Positions 40,101-55,100 are shown, numbered from the stretch's first letter. The stretch is DNA of 64,000 nt from Apoderus coryli (GCA_911728435.2 OU452208.1:7750001-7814000), one strand, 5' to 3'. The notes: a model not told the origin generated them from the sequence alone. A program made the numbers and translations.

Positions 40101-43100
40101 ATCAAGAAACTAAAATTTATTACGAAATAAAAGCTAACTTACATCATCTGTAACCAATTAAGATATGAAACATTATCGTAGTTAAAAAAAAAACACAAAA
40201 TTCACATTCTATTTCTAAGTTCAGAATACTTAACTTTATATTGAGGCTCAAAAATTATCTAAGACTCACACATCGCAAAATTACTTATATCCATATTGAA
40301 GGGGTGTATATAATAATAATAATAATAATAAACAGTTTATTTGCAGACATAATATACAACATAATATACAAAAAATTACAACATACACAAGAAAAAAAAA
40401 ATATCTGCAAAAAGGGTTAGAAGGCAGTAAAACTGATATGTGTATCCTAACCCAGAAACTGAAATATAATTATTTATGACCCAAAAAGACAGATTATATA
40501 TATATATATAAATACCATCTGGACAACACAATTATAAAATAGATAATAAACACCAAAAACAAAATTATCAAACAATATCTATACCAAATTCAATAGACTT
40601 TTTCGTAGTACTAATCGAAACGTCGAAGGCTTATAAGTCTTATAATTATGCGGAATTCCGTTATACGTGCAATAAATGTTGTAAGTAAATGAGCGCTCGA
40701 ACAACAATGTACGGTGAGGAGGTGGCGATAAAAGTCCTCTAAACCTGAGGTTGAGGTTATGCACGTCAGATCTAAAGCCAATTTTCCGATATAAATATGG
40801 AGGATGTTCGTGAAGTATCAATGAATGATAAAAACAGGCAGCATGATGAAATCTTCTCTTTCATTGACAGCCATTTTGCGCAGATCAATTTGTGACTTAT
40901 TGGATCATATTTCCTAATACCGTATATGTATCTCAAGCAAGACTTTTGCACCCTTTGAATACGATCCTTATCAGACTGAAGTAAACAAGGGCCGTAGACA
41001 ATATCACAGTAATTAAAGCTACTTAAAACAAGTGCATCTGTGAGTTTGATTTTCAAATGCTTAGTGAGACTATGTCTGTGTGGGTACAGCATTTTCAAAG
41101 CGGAATAGGCCTTATGATACATTTTGTGACATGGCCTGTAAAACGGAGATCCGAATCCATCTCAACTCCCAAATTCCTAGCTGAATTAAAATAGGTTATA
41201 GGTGTGTCGCCAATGCTAACTATAAGACCCTGATGAACCAACGTCTTGTTCCTACCAAACGCCACTGGATGGATTTATTTTTAAATTATGTCTATCTGAC
41301 CAAGACAAAAGTGACGCCAAATCTCGTTGTATTTGTTTACATGCGTTGACGATATCCTCTGTATAAAATGAAAATCTAAGTTGACTATCGTCCGCGTACA
41401 TATAGGGGCAACAAAAATTTAGACAAGATGGAAGATTTGACGTATATAAGCAAAAAAGTAAGGGACCCAGAATCGATCCTTGTGGAACACCGCAATATGT
41501 CTCCTATGTCAGAACAACCATTTTGAGTTTCCACGAACTGACTACGACCATGTAGATAACTGTAGAGAAAATCTATAGCACCTGAAGAGAAACCTGAGAA
41601 ATTGAGGATCGCCAATAGAATATCATGACTGATAGTATCAAATGCTTTAGAGTAATCAATTAGAAGTAGAGTAGAAGATTTACCACCATCCAGGTCACGC
41701 AAAATGTCGTCTACAATATCAAGAAGTGCAGTCGTACAACTAAAGCCCTTACGAAACCCGGACATATATATAAGTAGTCACATCCAAACTTGTAGGGATC
41801 TCAAGAGAACTCAAGTCAAGTTAATATTGTAGGACCCTTTGGAACTGACAGATGTGGATTACAGTGGTCCATGTAACCACTGTTACCATTGGCACAATAA
41901 TAATATAGCTACTTACACAAAGAAATTAATGTTAAAAATATACAAAAAGAAGGAAAACATCAAGACACAAATTAAAATCTAAAAACAAAAGAAAACAAAT
42001 ACTGAATCGTCAGTTCTGTTGTGCTTCATCCTTTCAAGTTAAGAAAGCCAGAAACTTGTCCACACTATAAAAAGCTTGAGTGTTAAGAAGCGCCCTATAA
42101 TAAACACTGAGCAAAGAACCACTATTAATTGAGCCTTTAAGATTACGCAACAAACAGAATCTATGTGTTCGTTCCAGTCCAAAAACTTGTCAATAGACAA
42201 CCATTGCAATGAAAGAAAAGACCAAGTTCAGATCAGAGACTAAGTATATTTATTTAGTATAAGGAAACAAGTTGTCTTTTTATGATTATTCTTAAGTTTA
42301 TTTCTAAAGCACCATTCGTTGAATTCAGTTTCGACTCGTAAATCTCACCAGATCTAGATCGCTCGCAGCCACAATAATTGCAGTATCGCCAGCAAACATA
42401 GAGACATATCCCGTAGAAATATACTTAAACCGGAAAATCATTCACAAACATCAGGAATATCAAGGGGTCCAATGCACTACCCTGAGGAGTTCCTACATGC
42501 ACTCATCAGAGAAAACCTCACGGACTCTAACCCTAAAAGGATTATCCGCAAAGTAGGCAACAAAAAACTATCTATTGCATCAAAAGACCTCGACAATCTC
42601 GACTCCATAAGCTAGTGGATTATTGGATTGCGCTTGACATAATATCGGAAAATTCACCATGGAGCTCCTGAGGCTACAGTGGAAACGGGCACTTCTGACT
42701 GATGGGTAGCAGTGATTTTAGGCCACTCTATCATTTGGTATCACGAACAGAAGTTCAGTGATTATAATATGTCCATAAATCTGCCTCTATGAGCTATTAT
42801 ATTATTTATAGATAGAACGATATACTACCATGGTTTTCTTTGTTTGTTACTTGCACAAATGCGAGGCTCAGACCAGTGGATACCAAAGCGAAATAAATGG
42901 CAATTTTCGTGGGATTTGTGCTACTCCATTAATTATTTATTCATGCTTGACTGAGCTTGAGAATATGGGGATTGACCTGTTTTACCCTCTAAATACCTAA
43001 TGGATTATATGACATTCAGTTTTATTTTGTTTTGGTGTTGTATCCGCGTATTTACTTAAAATAAGTTTGTCAAGAGAAAGTCTTTAGTTGTGCCTATTAC

Positions 43101-46100
43101 TCCATTAATGTGTTCACTGCGTGGAAAAAGTACATTCCAGGACTCCTATGGTTGCTGGTGTCACAATAGATTGCTGAACTACTTACCTACGTCTTATCAT
43201 AAAATGTGTGATAGAAAATATTTACAAAATTAAATTCCTCTTTTATTACGTCACGTTTTATTGGCTTTGAAGCAGAAAATTTGATTTAGAGTATTATTAG
43301 TGTAAGTACTTAAGTAAGTATGTAATAAGTACGCCACTGACCCATTCTATTAGGTGTTATACTAAATACATTTTGATTGTGTAATGTTAGGTTTATTCTT
43401 ATAGAATAAATATTTCTGTATAATGCTTTTCCCGCCTTTATCGTTTAAGTACATATTTATTTATTAATTTTTACGTTATGTCAGATGATATTCATTCTAC
43501 ACAATGTGAAGATACGTATACAGGGTTCTCCAAATTAAGTGTTCACCATTGATAACGTTGTTATTAAAAGATACAAGGTTTAACGCTCTTGCAGATAGCA
43601 GAATGACAAAAACAATTGCGAGTCGCGCATGATAAGGTGGCATTAATACCAGAGAGAACAAAAACAAATATTAATCATCGAAAATCACTTTATTGTTTTT
43701 CAAAATATTCCCCATGAAGATCTATACACTTTTGCATGCCTTTGAACCAATTGTCGAAGCACTTTTGCCACTCTGATTGAGGTATCTCCAAATCATGCAT
43801 TTTGAATGCAGCAACCGCTTCTTCAGGTGTCGAAAACCGTTGACCTCTCAGTTTGTTTTTTACGTACGGCAATAAAAAGAAGTTATTCGGTGCCAAGTCA
43901 GGACTATACGGCGGCTGACTCATCAAATCGATGTTTTGGGTGCTCAAAAATGCAGTTGTTTGAGCCGATGTGTGAGAGCTCGCATTATCCTGGTGAAGAA
44001 TGATCCGTCTTCGGCGGTTGGTTTTCCTGATTTCTTGGAAGACAACTGGCAATCTAATGGTTGTGACAAATTCTGTGGAATCCAACGCGAACAAATTTTT
44101 TTGACAGTCAAATGTTTATGCAATATTGAATGTATGCCTAAGGTTGTCTCAATCTCTTGATAGGTCACATGACGATCTTGCAATATCAGTTCGCGCACAG
44201 CATCAATGGTTTTCGGAACAACAACTGATTTTGGACGACCTTCACGAAATTCGTCTTGGAGTGAACTACGACCACGATTGAATTCACCATAACATCGATA
44301 AACACTGGTCCTTGATGGAGCTTTATCCCCAAAAATTGAATTAAGGTCATCCATGCACTGTTGCTGAGTTAATCCACGTGGAAAGTTGTCAAAAATAATC
44401 GCACGAAAATGTTCACGATTTAATTCCATTTTTGGGCCGAGATGAATCTTTTAAGTTACTGTAAACAACCCAAATAGCACTTGTATGTCAAAACGTTCTG
44501 AGTACGTATAACCTCAAAAATGTCCAACTTTACGATAGAGCTGTCGGTTGCCAGATTGCAGCACCAGGGTTGCCAAATCCCGAAATATAAAAGGCAACCC
44601 TCGTAATAATTATTAGGCAACGTATTGAATGGGACAATGACACTTCAATGTGTCTAGGAGGATTTCAAAAACAATTCAAATAATGTCAAACAATATATGT
44701 GTAATAAACTAAACCCTTTTAACAAGGCTTTATTTAACTAGAATGCAGCATAACGTATGACATTTAACTATAAATATGACATTATATGAATGACAACAAC
44801 TAAATACGTATAACAATAATAAAAGAGTTGGACAGGATGAACTAAATATTATAACATTCACCCCCCTTTTTTTAAAACATAATCATTTAGATAATTGGGT
44901 GTTTTCTTCTCGCGAGTACTTCGTCTGAGTGTAGTGTCTGTTTGTTCAGAATGGTCAACTTCGGTGTCTTCAACTACTTCAAGTACCCGATCAGTGATAT
45001 TTTCTGAATTTGAAGGAACATCGTCTTCAGAGGAACAAATATTGACTTCTGCAGCTGGTGCTAAGTTTCTAAGAGATACAAGTTGACTCCCGGCCATTTG
45101 CGTGACGTACTAACCCGTACTCTGGATTTGCAGCAATTAATTCAACTTCTTCCACAAGCGGGTCGTATTTACTTTGACGAGCATTGTTCCTTAACAGCAC
45201 TTTTCCTGGATTGATGAGCCATGAAGGAATTGCTGTTCCATTGGTAGATTTTCTTTGGTAAGTGAATAATAATTCATGTGGTGTTGCGTTTGTGGACGTG
45301 CACAATAAGGATCGAATAGAATGCAATGCATCTGGGAGAACCAGTTCCCAATCTGAAGGTTTAAGATTTCTAGATTTTAGAGCTAAGATAATAGATTTCC
45401 AAATTATGCCATTATAGCGTTCTGCTTCTCCATTTCCTTGAGTATTGTATGGAGTTGTTCTACTAGTTGCAATGCCACGTGAATGAAGATAATTAAGGAT
45501 TTCTCCAGAAATGAAAGATGATCCTCTGTCAGAATGAATGTATGCAGGCATTCCAAAAGTTGAAAAGAGATTATTTAAACACTCAATAACCGTTGAAGAG
45601 CTCATATTTGAACACGGGTATGTAAACGGAAATCTCGAATATTCATCAACTATTGTTAGTAAATATTTATTAGTAGTTGAACTCGGCAAAGGTCCTTTAA
45701 AATCTATATTCAGTCTTTCTAAGGGAGAAGTTGCTTTTATAAGATGAAAACTGTCATTTTTGTAAAATTTCGGTTTAATTTCGGAACACACAGAACAATG
45801 GGATGTCATTGTTCTTACGGCTTCTACTGAAAAGGGTTTAGTTTATTACAATAATTTATTTAACTAGAATGCAGCATAACGTATGACATTTAACTATAAA
45901 TATGACATTATATGAATGACAACAACTAAATACTAGTATTGAACGTATAACAATAATAAAAGAGTTGGACAGGATGAACTAAATATTATAACAATATGTA
46001 CCTAGTTTATTATTCGTTTTATGTTTTGTTGTGTCTGTCATTTATTTTGAAGAAGTCGCCAATTATTTGTTTTTTGATTCTTCTATCTTAAAGGGCGTTA

Positions 46101-49100
46101 AAGCTACTAGGTGTTTGCTAATTTAAACGATTTTGTATCACTAGTAATAAGAAAATTACAGATGATGGACACATAATTTGGATGACCCTGTATATTTGCA
46201 TGTTTTGATAAGCTCAACATTTTGTTGAAAGATTAGAAACACATCTGTTTATACTGGATTCAATTTAATGTTTATATAAACTGACTTTTTAATACCTACT
46301 TTAAGTATATATAAGTATAATATGGAAGATTATTAAAAATAGACGGCAAACAGTGAACCAAAGCATATTATCAGTGAGTTGCAGATTATCGCTTATATAA
46401 AAATATCAGCAGTCTCAGCTTATGTAAATAGGAGTATAGGGTTTCTTGAAAGGTAGTCTCGTTATTTTTAATTCACAATAGCAGCGGGTCATACGGACGC
46501 AGAGCAGGGGCGTAGCGTGGGCTCTGCTGCGTCCGCTATTGCCCGAGATTTTGGAAGACCCAAATTTATACTCACTAAATACCCAATGGCGGCTATTGAG
46601 GTGTACTAGGTGCCAGTTCATCAAGAATAAATAATAAAAACATAAAAAAATATACTAATATTTTAGAAATGGGCTTGTTTAACAAAATAAGACTTAAATT
46701 CCGAGAGTTTGTCTGTCAACCACTATACTTTCACCAGACAGCCGTTTCGTCGATCCACGACTCATCAGTGGTGATCGGTCAGTAGTTGACAGCCAAACTC
46801 TCGTAAATAATGTGCTTTATATACCATACTAATATTTTGTTTTAATATAAGGGCCCCAAAAACATCTTGCGGTTGGGCAAAAATTTAAAGTTCCGCTATT
46901 GACGCAGAGGCTGATCTGACAGTCAAAGTTATGTGCTTAAAAAAAAGAGTTCAAAGAAAATGATACAGACGATTTTAAAACTATAGTAAGAGAGGCTCTC
47001 ACAACACATTGTATCTTACCCCAAACTCGGATATTCTTTATTAATCTCTAAATAGTTGGTGAGAAACTTCCTTAAAACCACAATACGTTCAGAAGACATG
47101 TTGACCACGTTATCGCACTAAACTTTTTTAAATCTATATTTACGAAAACTGTCTGTTAATGATCGAAGATGGATTTCACTGGCACGGTGCAAACTGACAT
47201 TCAACCGGACCGGTTAAAACTGGCGCGAGTGGTCCAATTAATTAAAAATGTATCACATTTATTGAAATCCACTATAAATAATTTGTTTTCATATATTTTT
47301 CATTTACCGGAAGGAAAAACAAACAAAAAAAATATTGAAACCTTTACCAATACGATAAATCATAAGACTACTGGTACCTCAGAAATACACATTTGCCAAA
47401 TGTTTGGCATAAAGAAAAAGGGGACAAGAAGTTGGTCTTACCTGAGGATGTTCGATGGAATACACTTTGAGATTGTCTTGAGATCTATGTAAATGAGTGG
47501 CCAAAATTGTTGTTAATATGTGAAGAGCATAAATATCAAATTGATCCAGTGATTCTTAAAAAAAGTTTCAGATATCCAGATATCTATAAAAAGGGTGGCT
47601 GAGGATTTTCTACAGTTGCTAAAAGCAATTTCTATAGCACTGCACAAGCAGTTTACAAATGGAAAAAGATACTAGCTATTTTTGACAATTTTGAGGAAGA
47701 AATCAATAATGGTATGTGCAAGCTCTAACCCCCTTGAAATCGCAAAAATATGTATTTGAATTGAAATTTTGAAAATGTCCTACTTCTGTCAAGTTATCTA
47801 GACTGGTCGCAGTGTTTTAGCGGAAATGAATCTTTTATTAGATGAAAATGGAGCTTGTAAAGTACCTACATGTTCAACAAACTATATATATGAATGGGAA
47901 TACTTCACTTTAGACCATGACTCTTAAAATGGTAGGTATAATAAATTATGTCGACTCCTACATCATATTTTTTGCAATTGCAGAATTCTCAATAAACTTG
48001 TTTTTGGAACAACAACATGTATAATACACCAAATCAGGATCAGCAAACTATAAATTCTCTTAACGTCTGCCTACAAACTTCCTCCGATTGACTATATTTG
48101 AAAAATGCCGGATAAGAACGAGTTTAAATATAACAGCACAACAACAAATTTATAATTTTATAGAGAAAGGCAGATTTTGTATGTAGGTTGTTTGATATTA
48201 TTTGTAGTACCCACGATAATGATTGATAGTTTTATTGCAACATTATTAGGTACTTACTCAAACGAAGGTAATTATTCGAAAAGCAATAATTTCAAAGTGA
48301 AAAAATATGTTAGTAGTAAATAATGGTATTAATTCTTCAATATACAGAGGGGACAATAGTTTATCTGAAACGTGGTTAAGCCCTGATTTTCCTAATACTC
48401 ATGTGAACATAAAAAACTATAATATTCTTAGACTGGATAGGCCTACAAGAGGTGGTGGTTTAGCTATATATGCTAAGAAGTTTGTTAAATTTAAGAATGT
48501 AGTATCGTATATCAGTGAAATTGGTTTAGAGCAAATTTTTACTGTTCTTAATTTTAATAATAAAAATTTAGGATTGTGTGTAGTATATCGGCCACCCAAC
48601 ATAGGCGTTGGGGCCATGTATGGATTGTCTGAGGGTCTTGAGCAGTTATATTTTGAAACTCAATCTCTCATTTTAATGGGAGATGTTAATATAAATTTAT
48701 TAAATGAGACCTCGGTGGATTCTTATAGGTTTAATGCTTTCATTGATCAGTTCAACATGGATCAAGTTATAGGTGAGCCTACTAGAATTACAGTCTTTCA
48801 TTGACGTGATATGTGTAAGCAGAGATCTTCACCTGCAATCTTCTTCAACTGCTGATCTGTTGTGTAATAGTGATCACATGTTTGTTATCTGTACGCTTGA
48901 TTTTGAAGTACCCGTTAGGGAATCAAGAACAATCGTATATCGCGATTTCAGCAAGTTTGACATCAACCTATTCTCGCGTGATGCTGTTAGATTTCCATGG
49001 GAGAGTATTGACTGGTTCGACAATGTTGATCAGAGGGTGGATGCCTTGAATGATGCTGCTTTGGTCATGTTTGATGCACATGCTCCGCTGAAGGTATTCA

Positions 49101-52100
49101 AAACCAAGCGTCAATATAAGCCTTACATAACCTACACTATTAGAAAAATGATTCGTTTAAAACAAAAGGCTCATAAAAGATATCTTATATACAGAACTGA
49201 TACATCTAGACAGTATTATGTTGACATTAGAAATTTTTTAAAGCAGGCCATTAAAGCAGAAAAAAAGGCTTATGTTCGCGAAACAATCAAAGCTTGTAAA
49301 TCTAACTCTAAAGCTATGTGGAAAAATTTTTCTCGTTGGGGTGTTCGTAGTAATCAAAACTCAAATGATTTACCGGATGAGTTTCAGGACCCGGATCAAA
49401 TTAACAACTATTTTTTAAATGTTGTCGGTCAGTCACAGGCGAGTGATGAAGTTTTAAATTTTTTTAATAATAATCAATTTCGGAACGGCTTAGCTTTTCA
49501 GATTAAGGAGATCGACTGTCAGGATATTATGAAATGTGTTAGCAGAATTAAATCTGAGTGTTATGGTGTTGATGGTATTAACATAAAAATGATACACTTA
49601 GTTATACCACATTGTGCGGATATAATTTGCAATATTTTCAATGACTCTGTCAGTTCGGGGACATTTCCTAATGTTTGGAAGATGGCGGATGTGATTCCAC
49701 TACCTAAAGTTCGGTCTCCTGTAACTTGTAATGATTTGCGACCAATTAGCATACTTCCCGCAATGTCGAAGATATTTGAGCGAATAATTGGTGGTCAAGT
49801 TTTAAACTATATACGTGAGAATAGCATTTTGCCGTCTATTCAATCAGGCTTTCGGGAGAAGCACAGCACAACCACCGCGCTTCTGAGCGTCATGAGTGAC
49901 CATGCTACCGCCATGGACAGATCCATACGATACTTGTTCTGCTGGATCAAAGTAAAGCTTTCGATCGTGTTAATTTTGAATTATTGCTTGCCAAGCTTAA
50001 ATACCTTGGATTTGATGGTGTGTCGTTGACATGGTTCAGAAGTTATCTGTGTGGTCGAAGACAGCGGGTGAAATTGCATGGCAAATGTTCAGATTTTTTG
50101 GTGACCAATAGTGGTGTTCCACAAGGGAGTATTCTTGGACCATTGTTGTTTTCTGTTTATGTATTTGACATTGTGGGATCATTCCAGCTCTCTACCATAC
50201 ACCTCTATGCGGACGATATCCAGGTATATTTGTCTTTTCCCTAGCCAGTGCTGAGACTGCAATTGATGTAATAAATGGAGAGCTGTCTCAGTTTTCTTGT
50301 TGGTGTGTTAGCAATGGTTTGCTCCTGAACTCTAGGAAGACGGTGGCAATGTGCATTGGCAACGAGCGCCACGGTAGTTTTGTTACTCAAGAGTTTAATG
50401 TTAAGATCAACAATGATGTTATCCCCTGGATGCATAAAGCTCGAGATCTAGGAGTAATCGTGGATTCTGAGCTAAATTTTAACGAGCATTGTGGCAATGT
50501 ATGCAGAAATTCACTTTTTAAATTGCTTTCGATATACCATCTTAAACACCTGGTTGATGAGCCTACTAAACTTAAATTGGTTAAAGTTCTTATTTATCCG
50601 CATTTGGATTATTGTTTTCCGGTATATTTTTATTTTTTGTTTCATTATAATAAAATGAAGTTGCAGAGAGTGCAGAATTCTTGTATAAGGTTTGTTTGCA
50701 CGGTTCCTTTTGCTGCACATGTCACTCCTTTTTTTGAGAGATTGGGTGAGCCAAAGTTGGATGTGAGATATGAGTATTTATATACTTCATTGCTACATAA
50801 GATATACCATGCTCGTGACCCTCAATATTTGTATAAGTTGTTGTGTAGACGTTCTAATGTTCATGATGTTAATGTACGTATTGATTCCTTTACTATCCCT
50901 AAGCATATGGCCTCACTACTGCTAAATAAATGTATTGATATAATTGATTTGCCATTGGAATTATTTCAGCGACAATTGAAGCTCAGAATTTATTCATAGT
51001 GTGATTAACTTTTTACATTAATTTATAATGAAAATTTGTTTATTCTAGTTTTAAGAGTTTTTGTTTTGTACATTCTTTCTTTATTTGTATATACTTTTTT
51101 AAGGAAGAGTGGAAGAGTGGCATTGGCCAAATCTCTATCCTTTTTGTGCAATTGTATATATTCTACATTTTCACAATAAATCATTATTATTATTTATTTA
51201 TTTGAAGATTATAGACCTATTTGACAAACTCCAATCAAAACTCCAACAGTTAGAATTGTTAGACCACAAGACAGTGTGAGAGAAAGCTCACGAAGCATGG
51301 AAAGGCCTAAATGATCCTCTTTCTATGTTGTCAAATCCATAAAGGTTGATTACACCATTAAGATTTATCATTATTCCCAATGAAATATAATAAAAACAAA
51401 AATAAATAAACTTTCTGATACATTTCAATGAACAAGATGGAGTAAATCTTATCAGTATCTCCAATCATGATGATAACCACCGTGAAAAACCAGGATAAAT
51501 CACATGTAAGTAGTGAGAAATATTCATCTACCGTAGTGTAAATAACCACTTCAGTGTATTAAAACGCTGTATTTTATCTTGCGATAAAAGTGAACGAGTC
51601 AATCAATCGATAGTAAGTTAATTGTGAAATTCTGGCCTTCAAATATAAATAGCAAGACTCTAGGAATTGACTGTAAAAATTCCAGGAGTCTTGCAATATA
51701 AATTGCTTTCGATTTTGTTTGTATTAAGTAGATACATAATATAAGTATTTTGCAAATATTCCTATTGAATGTCTATTCCAAAAATGCCAATGAACCATAG
51801 AGCTAGTTAGGCTGGTCATACACGAATACATCATTCCATTGTTTGAAAGTAATTGTGTTGAACCAAATATGAAGGATATTGTTATATAGATAGTGAACGA
51901 AATAGCTTTAAAATGTAATCGTTTATCGATTAGTATTTGAAATTGAAATATTTCATTGTTTTATTATATTTCAAAGAATATTTAAATACAAAATAATTAT
52001 TCGACTTTTATTTTTAAATTATTTAAAGCACATTCTTTATAATGAAATATAAGTCGTTTGGGATTCAGTATACAGAGTGGCAACTATCTTATTTTAGTAA

Positions 52101-55100
52101 AAATCTTTGAACGGACGGTTCCACAAAGTTTCGTCGGATGTTTAGTTTTTCATCGATTTGTGACACGGTGTATTGTCTTGGTGAAACAACACTTTTTTCT
52201 TTTTTTTTTGGAGATAGTGGATGAATATTATTCCGTTCGCATCCCAAAATACAGCCGCCATCCCCTTCCGGTCGACTGTTGCGTCTCTGCTCGCTTGGGA
52301 ATCGGTTCGTCGATTGCTGTCCACTCAGCTGACTGTTTTTTGGATTCTTGTGTGTAATAATAAAGCTATATCTCATCCATTGTCACATATCGACGATAGA
52401 ATTCCATTTTATTGCGATTTAACAGCGCCAAACACTCCTCTGAAGCATCAATTCGTTGTTGTTTTTGGTCGACTGTGAGCTCACGCGGCACCCACTTTGC
52501 ACAGAGCTTTCGCATACCCAAATGTTCCTGTAAAATGGTAAAAACACTACCATCTGAGATATTTACAATGTACAATGTCAGCTAGCTCGTGCACCTTCAA
52601 TTTGCGATCGTTCATAATCAATTTGTGATTTTTTTTAACGTTTTCTGTTTTCACATTCATATGTTGCGCCAAAAAAGCTCAGATTTAAAGTTAGCCTAGC
52701 AAAACATCGAAATTTGTCCACCCTGTACATTGGAATTACTTTACGGAGAACCTGTATAAGTCCTAATATAAATTACAAATGTCTGTAATTTCCTTCCTTG
52801 ACGTGTATAGAATACGTTTACCATATAAGTTATAAATAATAATTGTTGTATGTTCGTCAACATTTTGCATAATTAATAATAATAATAATAATTCCGTTTA
52901 TTTGCAAAAAGAAAAATATAGAAAACAATACAAAATTTTATAATTTATACAATATTTAGTCTTAAACTTATTTGCAAAAAGGGTTAGGAGGCAGATAATC
53001 TCGTATTTAATCCTAACCCAAAGGTATACGAATAGAAGAAAAAAAAAACATACATAAATAAAAAGAACTAATTCTGGCAGTAGCACAACCTGACTACAAA
53101 AAAAAAAATCCTTCATTATAATTAAGTACACGAAATAATATAGATATTAATACTTAGTGTAGGTTAGCAAATGAGAAGACTTGTTATATAATACAGTTTC
53201 AATACAAGTGAAACAAAAAATTTCTGTATGCTACTCTAAATGCATTTAATTTTAAAAATTTTAAATGAGAGGGCAATCCATTATACAAAGCGTAGACATT
53301 ATAAGAAAAACATTTCATAAGCAAAGAAGTACGATGTGGAGGAGGTGAAATCATCCCTCGGAACCTCAAGCCCAGAGTATGAACATCCGATCGAAACTTA
53401 ATTTTCCTAAACAAATACGGAGGTGATTTATGCATAATAATTGAGTGAAAAAGATATGCGGTGTGTAGCCTCCGTCTATGTTCCATGTTAAGCCACAGAG
53501 CATCAGTCAACTTAAAGCTTACCGGCTGAAATTTGCGGATACCAAAGATATACCTCAGACAAGCTTTCTGCGATCGTTGAATTCTGTCTCTATCCGCTCT
53601 CAAAAGACAGGGATCGTACAAGACATCAGCGTAATTAAAGTGCGATAGCACTAAGCTATCGGTTAATTTTATTTTTAGTTTTTGCGGCAAAATGTGTCGT
53701 AGTGGATACAGCATTTTTAAATTATAATAGCCTCTCTGAAGCATTTTACCAACATTATCCGAAAATCTCAGATGGACGTCCACATATACTCCAAGATTCC
53801 GAGCAACCGCAACAGATCCAATTTGTTGATTATTTACGTTAATGCTAAGATTGCGTTCAGCATACTCCCTAAACCTTCCGAAAAACATGACGTGAGATTT
53901 AATTGGATTAATAGTTAATTTATGGCGATCGGAAACGTCCACCAGTTTTTTCAGGTCCTCATGAATAATGTTGCTTATAGTGTTTAAGTCAAAGGTTTGG
54001 AAAGAGAATTTGAGTTGGGTGTCATCGGCATAAGCATATGATGTGCAGTTCTGTAAACAGGCTGTAATATTGACTGAGTACAAGCAGTAAAGTAGTGGAG
54101 CCAAGACTGAACCCTGGGGTACTCCGCTATGAAATCTACCTAGCTCTGATTTACCTTTATTTGTCTGAACGTACTGGAACCTATTGTTAAAGTAATTATT
54201 AAGCAGGTTTATTGAATATTCTGAAAATCCTAAAAAATGTAAAATTGAAAATAAGGTATTTTAATTTATTTTATCAAAAGCTTTACTATAATCTAATAAG
54301 ATTAATGCGGTTGTTCTTCCAGTATCGATATCATGAACAATGTCGTCTATTAGATCTAAAAGCGCCGTGGTGCAACTGTATCCCTTCCGAAAACCCGACT
54401 GTCTTAAAGGCAAAATATTAAATTTCTTGACGTGCTCATAGATTTGATTATACATGATTTTTTCGATTACCTTAGAGAGTGGAGAATTACATGGTTTTAT
54501 TTGTTTACAAACTTAAACAGTTAATATTACGCCGAATTAAATGACGAATTGTTGCCAAATCCACAGTATGAGCAAAATTTCTCTCTGCTAATAATCTGTT
54601 TCCCATCCTGAAAAAATTATATACGCGTTTGACCAATGAGTACAGAATAACTATTAGAGAACATTAACGTTAAAAAAATGATTTAAAAAAATATTCCTGG
54701 GGAATGAATTTCATATAAATGCGAATTTGGGACACCCTGTACTAATTTCCCAACAATTTAAATTTATGACAAATTTATTGCCTTGATAATAATAATTGTT
54801 TGTTATTTTTCAGAATGGAATGCCCGTGTGGGAGGACCTCATTTCTAAAGCTACAAAATTACACTCGTCACTCAAGTAAGTTAATAATAATATAAAATTA
54901 TTTCAAGGATATACAGGATAGAATATAACAAAGGTCAGTTAGACGTATCTCGTCGGAAATTAACCCCCTTAATTTGGTATGAACATTTGTACCCATGTCA
55001 ATAGGACATACTGTGTGGCAAACGGATCTGTAACAGCGCGGCGTCGGTAAGGGGAATGCAGTTGTAATAAAACATGGCTAAGTTCATTCATAAAATTTCC

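Larger units (their letters stand above)
44700..45993 (-). mobile_element. internally deleted LTR retrotransposon (LTR-integrase-LTR) with 5-bp TSD
   Basis: The ends are fixed by a target duplication ATATG at 44695-44699 and 45994-45998. The 3' LTR is 44700-44856 (TGTTATAATATT...TTTATTACA on the minus strand). The 5' LTR is about 45851-45993 with near-identical sequence. A purine tract (A7 then G6 on the minus strand, about 44862-44875) abuts the 3' LTR. Between the LTRs only integrase remains, so gag, protease, RT and RNase H are gone. The total is 1294 bp. The integrase C-terminal block (RRSTREKKTPNYLNDYV) is typical of Ty3/gypsy-like elements. Confidence 0.9.
37195..54813 (+). other. mim intron 1, 17.6 kb
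   Basis: The donor is GTATTA and the acceptor is TGTTATTTTTCAG. Contents are listed separately. Stretches with nothing recognisable are 38250-40300 (a possible coding-like scrap on the minus strand near 39066-39266 with no family match), 42640-43680, 46000-46650, 47930-48300, 51205-52060 and 54500-54810. Confidence 0.85.

Noticed and set aside
46415..46624. 69-residue minus-strand frame near a GGGGCGTAGCGTGG stretch
   Set aside because: The GC-rich words look like a scrap of a dispersed repeat, and no protein family is recognisable.
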